A stretch of 64,000 nt of DNA from Arthrobacter crusticola (GCF_004357995.1 NZ_SMTK01000002.1:186001-250000); one strand, 5' to 3'. Counted from the first letter of the stretch, positions 1-8,892 are shown. Notes: generated by a model from the sequence alone, not told the origin. Program-made: numbers and translations.

Positions 1-1110
1 GCCGTCGCCACGGCCGGCGGACCGCTGCTCGGCGGCTTCATCGTCGACTCGCCGCTGGGTTGGCGCTGGACCTTCTTCGTCTGCGTCCCGCTTGCCGTCG
101 TCGCCCTGATCCTGCTGCAGTTCACCCTCAAGCTTCCCCACATCCGCCGCAAGGTCAGCATCGACTGGATCGGCTCGATCCTCCTCACCGCGGGAGTGAG
201 CCTCGCGCTGATCTGGGTGTCCTTCGCCGGCAAGGACGGATACTACGGTTGGTTCTCCTGGGAGAGCGCCGCGATGGTCGGCGGCAGCGTCGTCCTGCTC
301 GGGCTCCTGCTGCTCGTCGAGACCCGGGTGGTCGAGCCCATCATCCCGCTGAAAATCATCTCCGAGCGCACGACGGCGCTTGCCATTCTCGCCTCCATCG
401 CGGTCGGAATCGCGCTCTTCGCGTCCTCCACCTACCTCGGCCAGTACTACCAGGTGGCACGCGGCGCAACGCCCACCGAAGCCGGCCTGCTCACCCTGCC
501 CATGATCGCCGGCAACCTCATCGGCTCTGTCGGTGCGGGACAGCTCGTGTCCCGGTTCGGCAAGTGGAAGCGGTTCCTGATCCTTGGCGCCGTCTTCCTC
601 ATCGCCGGGCTGGGCCTCTCCGGAACCATCGACCACCTCACCGACCTCCGGCTCGTTGGCGTCTACACCTTCCTTTTCGGCATGGGCCTTGGCCTGATGC
701 TCCAGAACCTCGTCCTGGCCGTGCAGAACACCGTGGCACTGAAGAATGTCGGCTCGGCCAGCGCCTCCGTCGCTTTCTTCCGCTCCATCGGCGGCGCGGC
801 CGGGGTCGCTGTGCTCGGCGCCATCCTGGGCACGCAGGTCACCAACCGGACCACCGAGGGCCTTGCGGCGGCGGGAGTGCCCGCCGACCCCTCCGGTGCG
901 GCCGGCGGAAGCCTCGACCTCGTCAATCTGCCGGAGCCGGTCGCCGACATCATCCGCGCCGCCTACGGTGACAGCACCGCGCTGATCTTCCTGATCACGG
1001 CCGGCTTCGCAGTCCTCGCCCTCGTATGCGTGCTCTTCATTAAGGAACGGCCGCTGCGGCGCACCGTCGACATGGAGCCGGCCCGGGAATCGGTGGACCT
1101 GGAGGCATAG
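1..1110 (+). CDS. MFS multidrug exporter, DHA2 (EmrB/QacA) type, 5' end missing
   Basis: The reading frame is open from the first base, so the N-terminal part lies outside the window; 369 residues remain. It is an integral membrane protein rich in hydrophobic helices. The piece opens with a Gly/Pro-rich GPLLGG stretch, like the motif C region of 14-helix drug/proton antiporters, followed by WRWTFF, which is typical of the DHA2 family. The C-terminal half keeps regular hydrophobic segments and ends in a short acidic tail. Known of the family: proton-driven export of drugs or small metabolites from the cytoplasm. The substrate cannot be read from this sequence. The gene is followed 39 bp later by a convergent small gene, so it probably belongs to a unit to the left of the window. 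Family call is firm, substrate unknown. Confidence 0.9.
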   Translation, partial: AVATAGGPLLGGFIVDSPLGWRWTFFVCVPLAVVALILLQFTLKLPHIRRKVSIDWIGSILLTAGVSLALIWVSFAGKDGYYGWFSWESAAMVGGSVVLLGLLLLVETRVVEPIIPLKIISERTTALAILASIAVGIALFASSTYLGQYYQVARGATPTEAGLLTLPMIAGNLIGSVGAGQLVSRFGKWKRFLILGAVFLIAGLGLSGTIDHLTDLRLVGVYTFLFGMGLGLMLQNLVLAVQNTVALKNVGSASASVAFFRSIGGAAGVAVLGAILGTQVTNRTTEGLAAAGVPADPSGAAGGSLDLVNLPEPVADIIRAAYGDSTALIFLITAGFAVLALVCVLFIKERPLRRTVDMEPARESVDLEA

Positions 1111-1149
1111 GACAAACCCGGGCGTCCGGGCCCGGTGTCTGGGTGCGGG

Positions 1150-1491
1150 TCAGGGGGAGAACCACAGGAGCCCCGCGTCGATTACCCGGCGCGTCAATCC
1201 GTCCGCCTCCGCCCGCTCCGCGGCCAGGCGCCCAGCCAGTTGGGCAAAGGCCGAAGCGGGACACGCGGCGGCGACGGCGGACCACAGCTCCGCGACGGTG
1301 TCGCATCGGGTGACGGCCCCGGTGGCGCCCCGGAGCTGCCAGGAGTCGCCGGCGACCTGCACTCGAGGAACCCCCGGCAGCCCGGCGCAGAGGGCGTTGA
1401 CGGCCGAGGCGACCAGGAGGTGCTGACGCAGGGTCCGCCCCGGTCCTATCGTCTCGTCGGCGGCGACGGTCCGGCCGCACGCTCCACACAT
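1150..1491 (-). CDS. small hypothetical protein with N-terminal CxxC
   Basis: A 113-residue protein starting MCGACGR, a Cys-x-x-Cys pair right at the N-terminus that could bind zinc with two further cysteines (residues about 35 and 63 to 77) or be redox active. The rest is Ala-rich with predicted helices and no membrane segment. I do not recognise a characterised family, although small proteins with this MCGxCGR opening seem familiar from Arthrobacter-type genomes (recollection, not checked). It reads towards the MFS gene and ends 39 bp from it; its start is 24 bp from the end of the SDR gene on the same strand, so it could be the last gene of that operon. No function is proposed. Confidence 0.6.
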   Translation of the reverse strand: MCGACGRTVAADETIGPGRTLRQHLLVASAVNALCAGLPGVPRVQVAGDSWQLRGATGAVTRCDTVAELWSAVAAACPASAFAQLAGRLAAERAEADGLTRRVIDAGLLWFSP

Positions 1492-1514
1492 GAATCAGCC
1501 CTCTCCAGGAAGCG

Positions 1515-2222
1515 TCACGGCATGACGTCGCCCGAGTTAGGCCCGAGGGTCTGCCCCACGAAGAGGTTCCCGCCCGGGTCGCTCGCCAGCAGCAGCGCCG
1601 TGGGCGCCACCTCCTCCGGCGTCCCGAACCGGCCCAGCGGCAGCTCTTTCCGCTTGGCGGCCTTCCACTCCTCCGAAATGCCGTCGACCAGCGGCGTCTC
1701 GATGGGACCGGGCGCGATGCAGTTCACCAGCACGTTGTCCCCGGAGACCTCAAGGGCAAGGGACTTGGTCATGCCGATTACGCCGGCCTTCGCGGCACTG
1801 TAGTGGCTAAGCCCGGTCCCTCCTTTGATGCCCAGCTGCGAGGCGATATTGATGATGCGCCCCCACTTCCGCTCCCGCATCTCCGCCACCACTTCCCGGC
1901 AGCACAGAAAGACGCCCGTCAGGTCGACGGCGAGGGTCTCGTTCCACTGGTCGAGGCCCATGTCCTGCAGCGGCGATTCGGTGAGCAGCCCGGCGCTGTT
2001 CACCAGAACGTCCACCTGCCCCAGGTCCTCCCGGGCCGTGGCGAACGCCCGGGCGACGCTGTGCTCGTCGGCGACGTCGACGGCGATCGTGCCTTCCGCC
2101 GCCGCGTTCCGGTCGAGCACCGCCACCCGGGCGCCCCCGACCCGGAACGCCTCGGCGATGGCGGCCCCGATCCCGCTGCCACCGCCGGTGACGACGACCC
2201 CGCGCCCTTCGAAGAGGGCCAT
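1515..2222 (-). CDS. SDR-family NAD(P)-dependent oxidoreductase
   Basis: A 235-residue classical short-chain dehydrogenase/reductase. The cofactor-binding TGGGSGIG motif lies at about residues 11 to 18, NSAG follows, and the catalytic YSAAK (Tyr-x-x-x-Lys) is present after a Ser-containing strand (IINIASQ). The start ATG at 2222 was chosen because the protein then begins [14 protein letters not shown], as SDRs do, and because it overlaps the stop of the preceding SDR gene as TGATG, a sign of translational coupling. Known of the family: oxidation or reduction of alcohols and ketones in the cytoplasm. It is the last or next-to-last gene of the asparaginase/NodB/MFS/SDR operon. The substrate is not evident; two SDRs in a row suggest successive oxidation steps or a hetero-oligomer (inference). 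Confidence 0.9.
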   Translation of the reverse strand: MALFEGRGVVVTGGGSGIGAAIAEAFRVGGARVAVLDRNAAAEGTIAVDVADEHSVARAFATAREDLGQVDVLVNSAGLLTESPLQDMGLDQWNETLAVDLTGVFLCCREVVAEMRERKWGRIINIASQLGIKGGTGLSHYSAAKAGVIGMTKSLALEVSGDNVLVNCIAPGPIETPLVDGISEEWKAAKRKELPLGRFGTPEEVAPTALLLASDPGGNLFVGQTLGPNSGDVMP

Positions 2223-2989
2223 CAGGCCCTCATCTTGACGGTCAGCCCACCGTCGACGACGAGCGCCTGACCCGTGATGTACACGGCCGCCTCCGAGGTG
2301 AGGAAGCTGATGACGCTTGCCACCTCCTCCGGCCGGCCCACCCTGCCCCACGGGATGTCCTTGCCCGCCCGCTCCAGCCCCTCCGGGCCCAGCGAGTTGA
2401 CCGGATCGAGCGACTGCGGGGTCTCGATCAGCCCCGGGATCACCGCGTTGGCGCGGATCCTCCGGGGTCCGAGTTCGACGGCGACGCTGCGCACCAGCCC
2501 CAGCACACCGGCCTTCGCGGCGGCATAGTGGGCGTGTTCCTCCCACCCGTAGACGCCGCCGGCGATCGAGGACACCGCCACCAGGGCGCCGCCGTCATTC
2601 ATCCGCTGCGAACCGGCGCGCAGGGTGCGCAGCACCCCGGTGAGGTCGACGTTGAGCATGTCGTCCCACTTCTCGTCGGAGAGCTCATTCAGGGGTGCGT
2701 TGCGCAGGATTCCCGCGTTGGCGATGGCGTAGTCGAGCCTTCCGTACTCAGCGAGCGCGCGCTCGGCAAACGCATCGACCGACTCTGTCGAGCGGACGTC
2801 GACCTCATGGATGATTCCCATGCCGCCCGCGTGCTTCACCGCGTCGAGGGTTTGCTCGGGGTCGTGTGGATCACCGGGGAACGTACCGATGATCGACACC
2901 ACCCCGCGCTGCGCGTAGCTCACCGCCAGGGCGCGGCCGATGCCGCTCGCCGCACCCGTGATGATCGCTACCTCAGGCTGGGATGTCAT
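2222..2989 (-). CDS. SDR-family NAD(P)-dependent oxidoreductase
   Basis: A 255-residue short-chain dehydrogenase with TGAASGIG near residues 10 to 17, NAG in the middle, VSSIAGG carrying the catalytic Ser, and YAAAK as the Tyr-x-x-x-Lys site. The C-terminus ([11 protein letters not shown]) is the normal SDR ending. The ATG at 2989 gives [14 protein letters not shown]; an in-frame start 42 bp upstream would add a Pro/Arg-rich tail that no SDR has. The gene overlaps the end of the MFS gene by 17 bp and the start of the next SDR by one base, so the three are co-translated. It is a paralogue of its neighbour but clearly diverged. Substrate unknown; role in the operon is inferred to be metabolism of the compound imported by the MFS protein. 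Confidence 0.9.
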   Translation of the reverse strand: MTSQPEVAIITGAASGIGRALAVSYAQRGVVSIIGTFPGDPHDPEQTLDAVKHAGGMGIIHEVDVRSTESVDAFAERALAEYGRLDYAIANAGILRNAPLNELSDEKWDDMLNVDLTGVLRTLRAGSQRMNDGGALVAVSSIAGGVYGWEEHAHYAAAKAGVLGLVRSVAVELGPRRIRANAVIPGLIETPQSLDPVNSLGPEGLERAGKDIPWGRVGRPEEVASVISFLTSEAAVYITGQALVVDGGLTVKMRA

Positions 2990-4367
2990 GGGGTGACTCC
3001 TCCCGCATGACCGCGTCGACGTGCTTGGCACCCATCATCATGAAGCCCGAGAGCAGGGTGCCCAGGGCGCCGACCCACAGTGCGGCGGCGCCGGTGCCGG
3101 CGGCCGTAGCCACGATGGTGAAGAGCGCGCCGCCGATGATGGTGCCGGGCTGGCTCATCGCTCCGATGAAGGAAAGCCCGGTGGCGCGGCAGCTGACGGG
3201 GTAGCACTCCGCCATGTAGTACTGGATGGCGGCGTAGGGGCCGACCAGGAAGAACAGGCCGGTGCCGTAGGTGAGGATGATCAGGAATGAGCTCTCCACC
3301 AGCGGGCTCAGCATGACGGCGAACGACAGCCCGGAGATGATCCAGCCGCCGATGATGGTGCGCTTCCGTCCGATCTTGTCACCGATCCAGCCGTGGAAGA
3401 CGTAGCCGAAGTAGGCGAGCAGGTTGATGACAATCAGCAGCCAGAAGGCCGTGGAGAGCTCGACGCCCTTGGCGTTGGCCAGGACCGAGGTGCCCAGGAC
3501 GCTGAAGATCGCGATGCCGAAGAAGTTCAGGATCCAGGCGAGCGAGAACACGATCGTGTTCCGGCGCAGCTCCGGCTCCCAGATGCGCTTCAGGGGAGCG
3601 GTCGAGGAGTGCTCGACGCCGAAGGATCGGGCCAGGGCATGCGCCTCCTCGCTCTTGCCCGACTTCTCAAGCTCGGTCAGGCGGTGGTGGAGCTCGAACT
3701 GCGGGGTTTCCTTGAGCTTCTTCGAAATGAGGAAAACGATGATGAAGGCCGGAAGGGTGGCCATCAGGTAGAGGGCGCGCCAGCCGAAAATTGGGAGAAA
3801 AACGAGGGCCAGGGCGCTCGCGAGGAGGAAGCCCAGCGGCCAGCCGCCCTGGATGAACGAGTAGTGGAAGCCGGGACGCTTGTGCTTCTTTTCATCCTCG
3901 GTGACCTGGTACACCTCGTTCATGTACGTGGCGTTGACAGCCTGTTCGGAGAAACCGAGGCCGCCGAAGGAGCGGACGAAAATGAGCAGGCCGTTGCTCA
4001 GGAAGCCGAGCCCCGTGGGGATCAGGGCGGTGAGGCCGGAGACGACGGCGGTGCCGCCGACCGTGACCATCATGCCCTTGCGCCGGCCGAGCCGGTCGAT
4101 GACCGGACCGATGCCGAAGCAGACGATGGCCGTACCGACGGCGATCCAGGTGTTGATGGCGTAGGCCTCGGGTGCGGTCCAGCCGAACTCCTCCTGCATG
4201 GCGGGCAGGAGGGTGCCGAACAGGCCGTAGTCGAAGACCGCAACCGTCCAGGCGAGGAGGGCGAGGACGGTCGCCGTCGTCGTCTGCTTCTTGGTGAATG
4301 CCGGGAAACGGCGCTTTTCGTCTCCCCTTGGCGTCGAGAGGTCGACGCCTGCCTCTTGCATTGACAT
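2973..4367 (-). CDS. MFS transporter, probable uptake carrier
   Basis: A 464-residue membrane protein with about twelve hydrophobic segments. The loop between helices 2 and 3 has DRLGRRKG and the loop between helices 8 and 9 has DKIGRKR, the paired MFS motif A that marks both halves. An N-terminal cytoplasmic tail of about 35 residues precedes helix 1. The start ATG at 4367 is preceded by an AAGGAAAG ribosome-binding site lying in the end of the upstream gene, which ends 3 bp away. A long central loop (about residues 215 to 265) is charged, as in metabolite:proton symporters. Its position between a hydrolase and two dehydrogenases argues for uptake of the operon's substrate (inference); the substrate itself cannot be named. 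Confidence 0.9.
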   Translation of the reverse strand: MSMQEAGVDLSTPRGDEKRRFPAFTKKQTTTATVLALLAWTVAVFDYGLFGTLLPAMQEEFGWTAPEAYAINTWIAVGTAIVCFGIGPVIDRLGRRKGMMVTVGGTAVVSGLTALIPTGLGFLSNGLLIFVRSFGGLGFSEQAVNATYMNEVYQVTEDEKKHKRPGFHYSFIQGGWPLGFLLASALALVFLPIFGWRALYLMATLPAFIIVFLISKKLKETPQFELHHRLTELEKSGKSEEAHALARSFGVEHSSTAPLKRIWEPELRRNTIVFSLAWILNFFGIAIFSVLGTSVLANAKGVELSTAFWLLIVINLLAYFGYVFHGWIGDKIGRKRTIIGGWIISGLSFAVMLSPLVESSFLIILTYGTGLFFLVGPYAAIQYYMAECYPVSCRATGLSFIGAMSQPGTIIGGALFTIVATAAGTGAAALWVGALGTLLSGFMMMGAKHVDAVMREESPHDIPA

Positions 4368-4369
4368 GT

Positions 4370-5254
4370 CTAGCTTTCCTTTCGGGGGCTCCGGGCGAGG
4401 AATGAATCGGCGATCTCGTCGAAGGTGTGCCAGCTGACACCCTCGTGGGAGTTGAAGTGCTGGATGAGGCGCTCGAGCATGAGCAGGACCTGCGGGCGGC
4501 CCGAGACGTCGGGGTGGATGGTCATGGTGAAGACCGCTTCGTCCATTTCGGCGTAGACCCAGTCGAACTGGTCGCGCCACATCTCCTCGAGGTGGCGGGG
4601 GTTCACAAACCCGTGGGAGTTGGGTGCGGCCTTGATGAACATCATCGGCGGGAGATCGTCGAGGTACCAGTTGGCCGGAATCTCGACGAGGTCCGTCTCC
4701 TTCCCCCGGACAAGGGGTTCCATCCAGGTGTCGGCGGGCTGGCCGTAGTCGATCTTCTTCCAGCTGTCGCCGACGCGGATGTAGTAGGGCTCAAAGTCGT
4801 TGTGCATCAGGGAGTGGTCGTACTTGATGCCCCGGTCCAGCAGGATCTCATTGGTGACCGGGGAAAACTCCCACCAGGGGGCGACGTAGCCGGTGGGCCG
4901 GCGCCCCGAGACCTTCTCGATCAATTCGATGGAGCGGTCGAGGATCGCCGTCTCCTGCTCACGGGTCATGGCGATCGGGTTTTCGTGGGAGTAGCCATGG
5001 ACGCCGATCTCGGAGCCTGCGTCGACGACCATCTGGGTCAGTTCGGGAAAGGTCTCGATTGAATGGCCGGGCATGAACCAGGTGGAGGGAAGGCTGTGTT
5101 TCTCGAAGAGCCGCACAAGCCTCGGCCCGCCGACCTCGCCGCTGAAGAGCCCGCGGGAGATGTCACAGGGCGAGTCCTCGCCCCCGTAGGATCCGAGCAT
5201 GCCAGCGACGGCGTCGACGTCCACGCCGAATGCGAGTTGGATGTTCTTGGTCAT
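4370..5254 (-). CDS. NodB-fold polysaccharide deacetylase/imidase-like hydrolase
   Basis: A 294-residue NodB-homology protein without signal peptide, so cytoplasmic. Asp12 and Asp14 (GVDVDAVAG) and His86 and His90 (VHGYSHENP) form the expected metal site; APWWEFS and [10 protein letters not shown] are further motifs. From memory it is strikingly like Helicobacter pylori HP0310 along its whole length, including [10 protein letters not shown] and SLMHNDF. That group is annotated as peptidoglycan deacetylase but lacks a secretion signal, and I recall that bacterial cyclic-imide hydrolases (Pseudomonas putida imidase) fall in the same group. With an asparaginase 3 bp upstream and an MFS carrier downstream, a small-molecule ring-opening amidohydrolase is more plausible here than a cell-wall enzyme (inference). 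An allantoinase role (PuuE-type) is less likely because a normal allantoinase occurs at 28229. Confidence 0.85.
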   Translation of the reverse strand: MTKNIQLAFGVDVDAVAGMLGSYGGEDSPCDISRGLFSGEVGGPRLVRLFEKHSLPSTWFMPGHSIETFPELTQMVVDAGSEIGVHGYSHENPIAMTREQETAILDRSIELIEKVSGRRPTGYVAPWWEFSPVTNEILLDRGIKYDHSLMHNDFEPYYIRVGDSWKKIDYGQPADTWMEPLVRGKETDLVEIPANWYLDDLPPMMFIKAAPNSHGFVNPRHLEEMWRDQFDWVYAEMDEAVFTMTIHPDVSGRPQVLLMLERLIQHFNSHEGVSWHTFDEIADSFLARSPRKES

Positions 5255-5257
5255 GGG

Positions 5258-6316
5258 TCAACCTTTCGACGGAGCGGATAACGGGGGACGGCCAGCTGCT
5301 GCATGCGGCACGAGGGTTCCGCGACGGGAGAACTGCTCGGCGATCCGGGATGGCGGCATTCCGAGCGTGAGGAGCAGTTGGAGCAGGATCCGGGCCTGCG
5401 ACGGGCGCAGCAGCCCCGAGGGAATCGCCCCCGCGGAGTGGAGGTCCCTGCCGCCTCCGCCGCCATAGACCTGCATGATCGGCCCGGCATGGACGCGGGT
5501 GCTGACGACGACGACGACGCCGTCCGCCGTGGCGTCCGCCACGGCCGCACAGATGGCGGGATTCGCATTGCCGTTCCCGGTTCCCTGCAGCACGATCCCC
5601 CGCGCGCCGGCCGCGAGGGCCGCCCGCAGAAGGGCGGCGTCCGCGTCAGGGTGGGAGGTGACGACGTCGACCCGGGCGGGTTCCGTCCCCGACGGCGGCA
5701 GGGGGAGCGGCTCGTAGACCGGCGGGACGGGCCGCAGCTCGACCTGCCCGGCCTCGCTCACGGTGCCCGCAGGTTCGAGGTCCGGCGTGCTGAAGGCATG
5801 CGCATTAACAGTGTGCGTCTTCCGTACGCCGGCGGCCCGGAAGACGTTCCCCGCGAAGGCTACGAGCACGCCCTGCCCTGTTGCGGCGGGTGAGGCGGCG
5901 ACGGCGAGGGCGCCGCGCAGGTTGCCCGGGCCGTCCGGGTGGTCGTGGTCCGCCGTGTGCTGTGCTCCGGTGAAGACCACGGGACGCGGATCGTCCTGGG
6001 TGAGGTGCGCGAGGTAGGCGGTCTCCTCGGTCGTGTCGGTCCCGTGGGTCACGACGATCCCGAGCACGGAGGGGTCGGCGAGGGTGTCTTCAATGGCGGT
6101 GCAGATGGTGAGCAGATCGGGGAAGGTCAGCCGGTAGGAGCCCTTCGTCATGACATCGACCACCCGCACGGGGACGGCCCCGTCTCCGGCGCTGGAGAGC
6201 AACGCGTCCCCGGTGTCCGCTGCCAGGGCGGCACCGCCGGCGGCATCCGAGCTGCGCGAGGCGATGGTGCCGCCGGTGGCCAGCAGCGCCACATGCGGGG
6301 CATTGGGGGTGTTCAT
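5258..6316 (-). CDS. L-asparaginase-family amidohydrolase
   Basis: A 352-residue type II-like asparaginase. ATGGTIAS near residue 11 carries the first nucleophilic Thr and THGTDTTEETA near residue 105 carries the second Thr-Asp pair of the active site. No signal peptide is visible, so it is probably cytoplasmic. The ATG at 6316 is used because GGAGG lies just upstream; longer in-frame starts give a low-complexity Arg/Pro tail. Known of the family: hydrolysis of asparagine or related amides to acid plus ammonia. It is the first gene of a five-gene minus-strand operon, facing a divergent LacI-type regulator. In this setting it may hydrolyse the half-amide produced by the NodB-fold enzyme rather than asparagine (inference). 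Confidence 0.9.
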   Translation of the reverse strand: MNTPNAPHVALLATGGTIASRSSDAAGGAALAADTGDALLSSAGDGAVPVRVVDVMTKGSYRLTFPDLLTICTAIEDTLADPSVLGIVVTHGTDTTEETAYLAHLTQDDPRPVVFTGAQHTADHDHPDGPGNLRGALAVAASPAATGQGVLVAFAGNVFRAAGVRKTHTVNAHAFSTPDLEPAGTVSEAGQVELRPVPPVYEPLPLPPSGTEPARVDVVTSHPDADAALLRAALAAGARGIVLQGTGNGNANPAICAAVADATADGVVVVVSTRVHAGPIMQVYGGGGGRDLHSAGAIPSGLLRPSQARILLQLLLTLGMPPSRIAEQFSRRGTLVPHAAAGRPPLSAPSKG

Positions 6317-6638
6317 TTCACCTCCGGGGTTCCGGTGATGGCGGGGGAGGAGGGTGCAGGAATTCGGGTGCCGGGGTTCAGGTGCTGGCATCCGTTGCGA
6401 GCTGTCCGCGGTGCACTGTGTGCAGTTCGCCGCTGACAGGGACGGGGAAACGGGGGCTCGGGAGCGTGGTGCTCGGGAGCGGCGATCGGCGGGTGCCGAA
6501 TCGGTCGACCGGCGGCGGTCCTGGGACCGGGGCCGGTGGCCGTCACGAATGCTACGAAGCGGAAAGCGGAGGCGGAACGGCAATCGGGGCTGCGGAACGA
6601 TCCGGCATCAGGATATGTGCCGGTCCCTCTCCGCAATT

Positions 6639-6654
6639 ACCCAATCGTTTGGGT
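6639..6654. promoter_or_regulatory. LacI-type operator palindrome
   Basis: ACCCAATCGTTTGGGT is a 16-bp inverted repeat with 7 of 8 pairs matching and a central CG step, the hallmark of LacI/GalR-family operators. It lies between the divergent asparaginase operon and the LacI-type regulator, and overlaps the -35 element proposed for the regulator gene. I infer that the regulator at 6755 binds here and controls both directions, including itself. Confidence 0.65.
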
Positions 6655-6676
6655 GGCGTGGAAATTACCCTAAAAT
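6649..6676 (+). promoter_or_regulatory. promoter of the LacI-type regulator gene
   Basis: TTGGGT at 6649-6654 and TAAAAT at 6671-6676 are separated by 16 bp, a good housekeeping-sigma promoter for this GC-rich DNA. The -35 half lies inside the operator palindrome. The predicted start at about 6683 leaves a leader of some 70 bases before the ATG at 6755. On the other strand weaker elements (TTGCGG, then TATCCT) could drive the asparaginase operon. Confidence 0.5.
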
Positions 6677-6754
6677 GTGATCTGGGTCTCGTCAACCGAA
6701 ATGTCTCCAACAGGTTCATGCTTGAAAGATCGAACTCAACGGGGGAGGAACAGG

Positions 6755-7819
6755 ATGCGCGCAGAGGGAACAGGCCGACAACCGATCACCTTGAAGGACC
6801 TGGCCGCTGAACTTGGGATCCACCCCTCGACAGTGTCGCGGGTGCTTCACTCGACCTCTGAAATTGCCCGCGGAGCGGCGTCGTCGGCCACCGCCGAACG
6901 GGTCCGGAAACTCGCCCGGGAACGCGGCTACTCGCCCGACCCCGGTGCCGCAAGCCTGCGCACCCGCCGGACGAAGGCCTTCGGGGTGATCGTGCCCCGG
7001 CTCTCCGACCTGGTCCTGGCCACCATGTACGAGGGGGTGGAGGAGGCTGCTGCCGAAGCCCGCTACTCCACGTTCGTGATGAACTCCCACGACAACCCCG
7101 AGGAGCAGCGCCGCAAGGCCGAGACCATGCTGGCACGCAGGGTGGACGGACTGATCCTCGGTGACATCCACGCCGACAGCGAGCTGGTCCACGAACTCTC
7201 GGCACGGCATATCCCCTTTGTGCTGATGAACCGCAGATACCCGGGATTTCCGTCCTCGACCTGCGATGACAACCTCGGAGGGAAACTCGTTGCCGACCAC
7301 CTTTGGGACACCGGCCACCGGTCGGTGGCCGTGATCGCCGGCGAGCCCTACGCCAGCACCGCGGTCGACCGCACGGCCGGCTTCCGGCAGCGCTGGCGCG
7401 AACTGGGCGGGGAGTTCTCCGACGCGGACGTCGTCTGGTCCCGCTTCGACACCGAGGGCGGCCGCGAAGCCGCCGAAACCCTCCTGGCCCGCCGCGGCAG
7501 GATTCCCACCGCCGTCTTTGCGGTGAACGACTTCGCAGCCATCGGCGCCATGGGCGCCATCCGCTCCCATGGGCTGACCGTGGGGCAGGACATAGCCGTC
7601 GTCGGATTCAATGACACCTCCTTGGCTGCCCAGCTTCCCATCCCGCTGTCCTCGGTGCGCTCGCCGATGCTCGAAATCGGACGGAGGGCCGTCGAACTGC
7701 TGCGCCGGGTGATTGCCGGTGAGCAGGTTGAGCCCCTCCGCCTGACGCCCGAACTTTTCGTGCGGGAGAGCAGCGCAGCCACGGCTGCGGTGGCCTCCCG
7801 CAACGCGCTCGCCGGGTAG
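6755..7819 (+). CDS. LacI/GalR-family transcriptional regulator
   Basis: A 354-residue repressor-type regulator. The N-terminal helix-turn-helix reads TLKDLAAELGIHPSTVSRVL, followed by a hinge with ARERGYSPDPGAASLRT, and then a periplasmic-binding-protein-like effector domain (FGVIVPRLSD to the C-terminus). The ATG at 6755 follows GGGGGAGGAACAGG; longer in-frame starts would place extra residues before the DNA-binding domain. It is divergent from the asparaginase/NodB/MFS/SDR operon, with a matching palindromic operator at 6639 between them. The LacI family usually senses sugars but some members sense nucleosides or other small molecules. The last codons and stop lie in a 74-bp tandem duplication shared with the convergent pxpC gene. 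Confidence 0.93.
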   Translation: MRAEGTGRQPITLKDLAAELGIHPSTVSRVLHSTSEIARGAASSATAERVRKLARERGYSPDPGAASLRTRRTKAFGVIVPRLSDLVLATMYEGVEEAAAEARYSTFVMNSHDNPEEQRRKAETMLARRVDGLILGDIHADSELVHELSARHIPFVLMNRRYPGFPSSTCDDNLGGKLVADHLWDTGHRSVAVIAGEPYASTAVDRTAGFRQRWRELGGEFSDADVVWSRFDTEGGREAAETLLARRGRIPTAVFAVNDFAAIGAMGAIRSHGLTVGQDIAVVGFNDTSLAAQLPIPLSSVRSPMLEIGRRAVELLRRVIAGEQVEPLRLTPELFVRESSAATAAVASRNALAG

Positions 7820-7942
7820 GGCGGGGTGGACCGGCCCCCGGGGCTCACCCCCAGATGCGCGAACGCGCCTCCCGCAACGCGCTCGCCGGGTAGGGCGGGG
7901 CGGACGCGACCCGGGGGGGCTCACCCCCAGATGCGTGAACGC
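7793..7942. repeat. imperfect tandem duplication of a convergent gene junction
   Basis: Copy 1 (7793-7866, 74 bp) and copy 2 (7867-7942, 76 bp) are adjacent. Each contains the end of the LacI-type gene (residues ASRNALAG and its TAG) and, on the other strand, the end of pxpC (EARSRIWG and its TGA). Only the outer versions are used: the regulator stops in copy 1 and pxpC stops in copy 2. The flanks of the copies are nearly identical; the middle (about 7828-7840 against 7902-7914) has diverged. The unit looks like a duplication of the whole junction, not a mobile-element end. Confidence 0.85.
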
Positions 7943-8892
7943 GCCTCCCTGCCCTCGGCCCGTGCCGTCAGCGCCTCCTCAAGGGTCACGGCCCGGAACG
8001 AGGTCTTCGTGCCGGGCGCGCTGCGCGCCAGCAGGTCCATATCGGCGCTGATCACCGTGGCAACCATGGCATAGCCGCCGCCGGAGACGGCGTCGCGGTG
8101 CAGCACGATCGGCTCCTTGCCGCCCGGGATCTGGATCGAGCCCACCGCGTACCCGGCGTCGACGATGTTCGACGGATCGGATCCCGCACCGAATGGCTGG
8201 GTGCGCGGCTTCCAGGCGATGTCGGGTCCGGAGTACCTCAGCCCGGTGCGGTCCGCGACCGGCGTCAGGGTCCAGGTGGCGCTCAGCAGGGTATCGAGTC
8301 CTTCCTCCGTGAGGCGGTGGTCGTAGAGTCCGGGCAGCACCCGGACGGTGACCTCCTTATCGAAGGAGGGCCGCAGCGCCTCCTCAAACTCGGTTCGTTC
8401 CGACCCGCCGGTCCCCACATCGATTGCCGTCCCGACGGGCAGCGTGTCTCCGGCCTTCAGTGCCCTGCCTTCGAAGCCCCCCACCGCCCCGAGGGTGTAG
8501 GTTGAGCGGCTGCCCAGGACCACCGGAACGTCGATCCCGCCGCTCACGGCCACGTAGTACCGGGTCCCGCCGCGCAGCATGCCGAAGGAGACCTCGTCGC
8601 CTGCGGCAAGTTCGAGCCGGGACCACTGCGGGCGCGGTTCTCCGTTGACCTTGACGTCGACGGGGGCGCCGGCGACGGCGATCACCGCGTCGGCGTCGGT
8701 GGTGAATTTCGGGCCCAGGTAGGTGCATTCGAGGACCGCCTCGGCGGCGGTGTTGCCTGCCAGCGCGTTGGCCATCTCGGCCGACAGCGAGTCCATCGCG
8801 CCGCCCTGCGGGATACCGACGTTGTAGTAACCGGGCCTTCCCTGGTCCTGCACCGTCGTCGCGAGTCCGGGTTCGAGGATGTTAATTGCCAT
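7921..8892 (-). CDS. pxpC: 5-oxoprolinase subunit C-type biotin-dependent carboxyltransferase domain protein
   Basis: A 323-residue KipA/PxpC (urea amidolyase carboxyltransferase-like) protein. It begins MAINILEPGLATTVQDQGRPG, the standard opening of the family, and contains GIPQGGAMD and GSRSTYTLGAVGGFEGR, both conserved. With PxpB it forms the catalytic complex that opens 5-oxoproline (pyroglutamate) in an ATP-dependent way; the fold is that of biotin-dependent carboxyltransferases. The start ATG at 8892 overlaps the end of pxpB by 11 bp. It is the last gene of the pxp/biotin operon and converges on the LacI-type gene; its last eight codons are duplicated in the intergenic repeat. The operon's biotin carrier and carboxylase suggest this version may actually use carboxybiotin (inference). 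Confidence 0.9.
   Translation of the reverse strand: MAINILEPGLATTVQDQGRPGYYNVGIPQGGAMDSLSAEMANALAGNTAAEAVLECTYLGPKFTTDADAVIAVAGAPVDVKVNGEPRPQWSRLELAAGDEVSFGMLRGGTRYYVAVSGGIDVPVVLGSRSTYTLGAVGGFEGRALKAGDTLPVGTAIDVGTGGSERTEFEEALRPSFDKEVTVRVLPGLYDHRLTEEGLDTLLSATWTLTPVADRTGLRYSGPDIAWKPRTQPFGAGSDPSNIVDAGYAVGSIQIPGGKEPIVLHRDAVSGGGYAMVATVISADMDLLARSAPGTKTSFRAVTLEEALTARAEGREARSRIWG

Noticed and set aside
4370-5254. PuuE-type allantoinase as the identity of the NodB protein
   Set aside because: A normal metal-dependent allantoinase is in the purine cluster, and the similarity I recall is to the HP0310 group.
7793-7942. Ends of an insertion sequence
   Set aside because: The repeats are direct, contain coding ends of both flanking genes and have no transposase between them.
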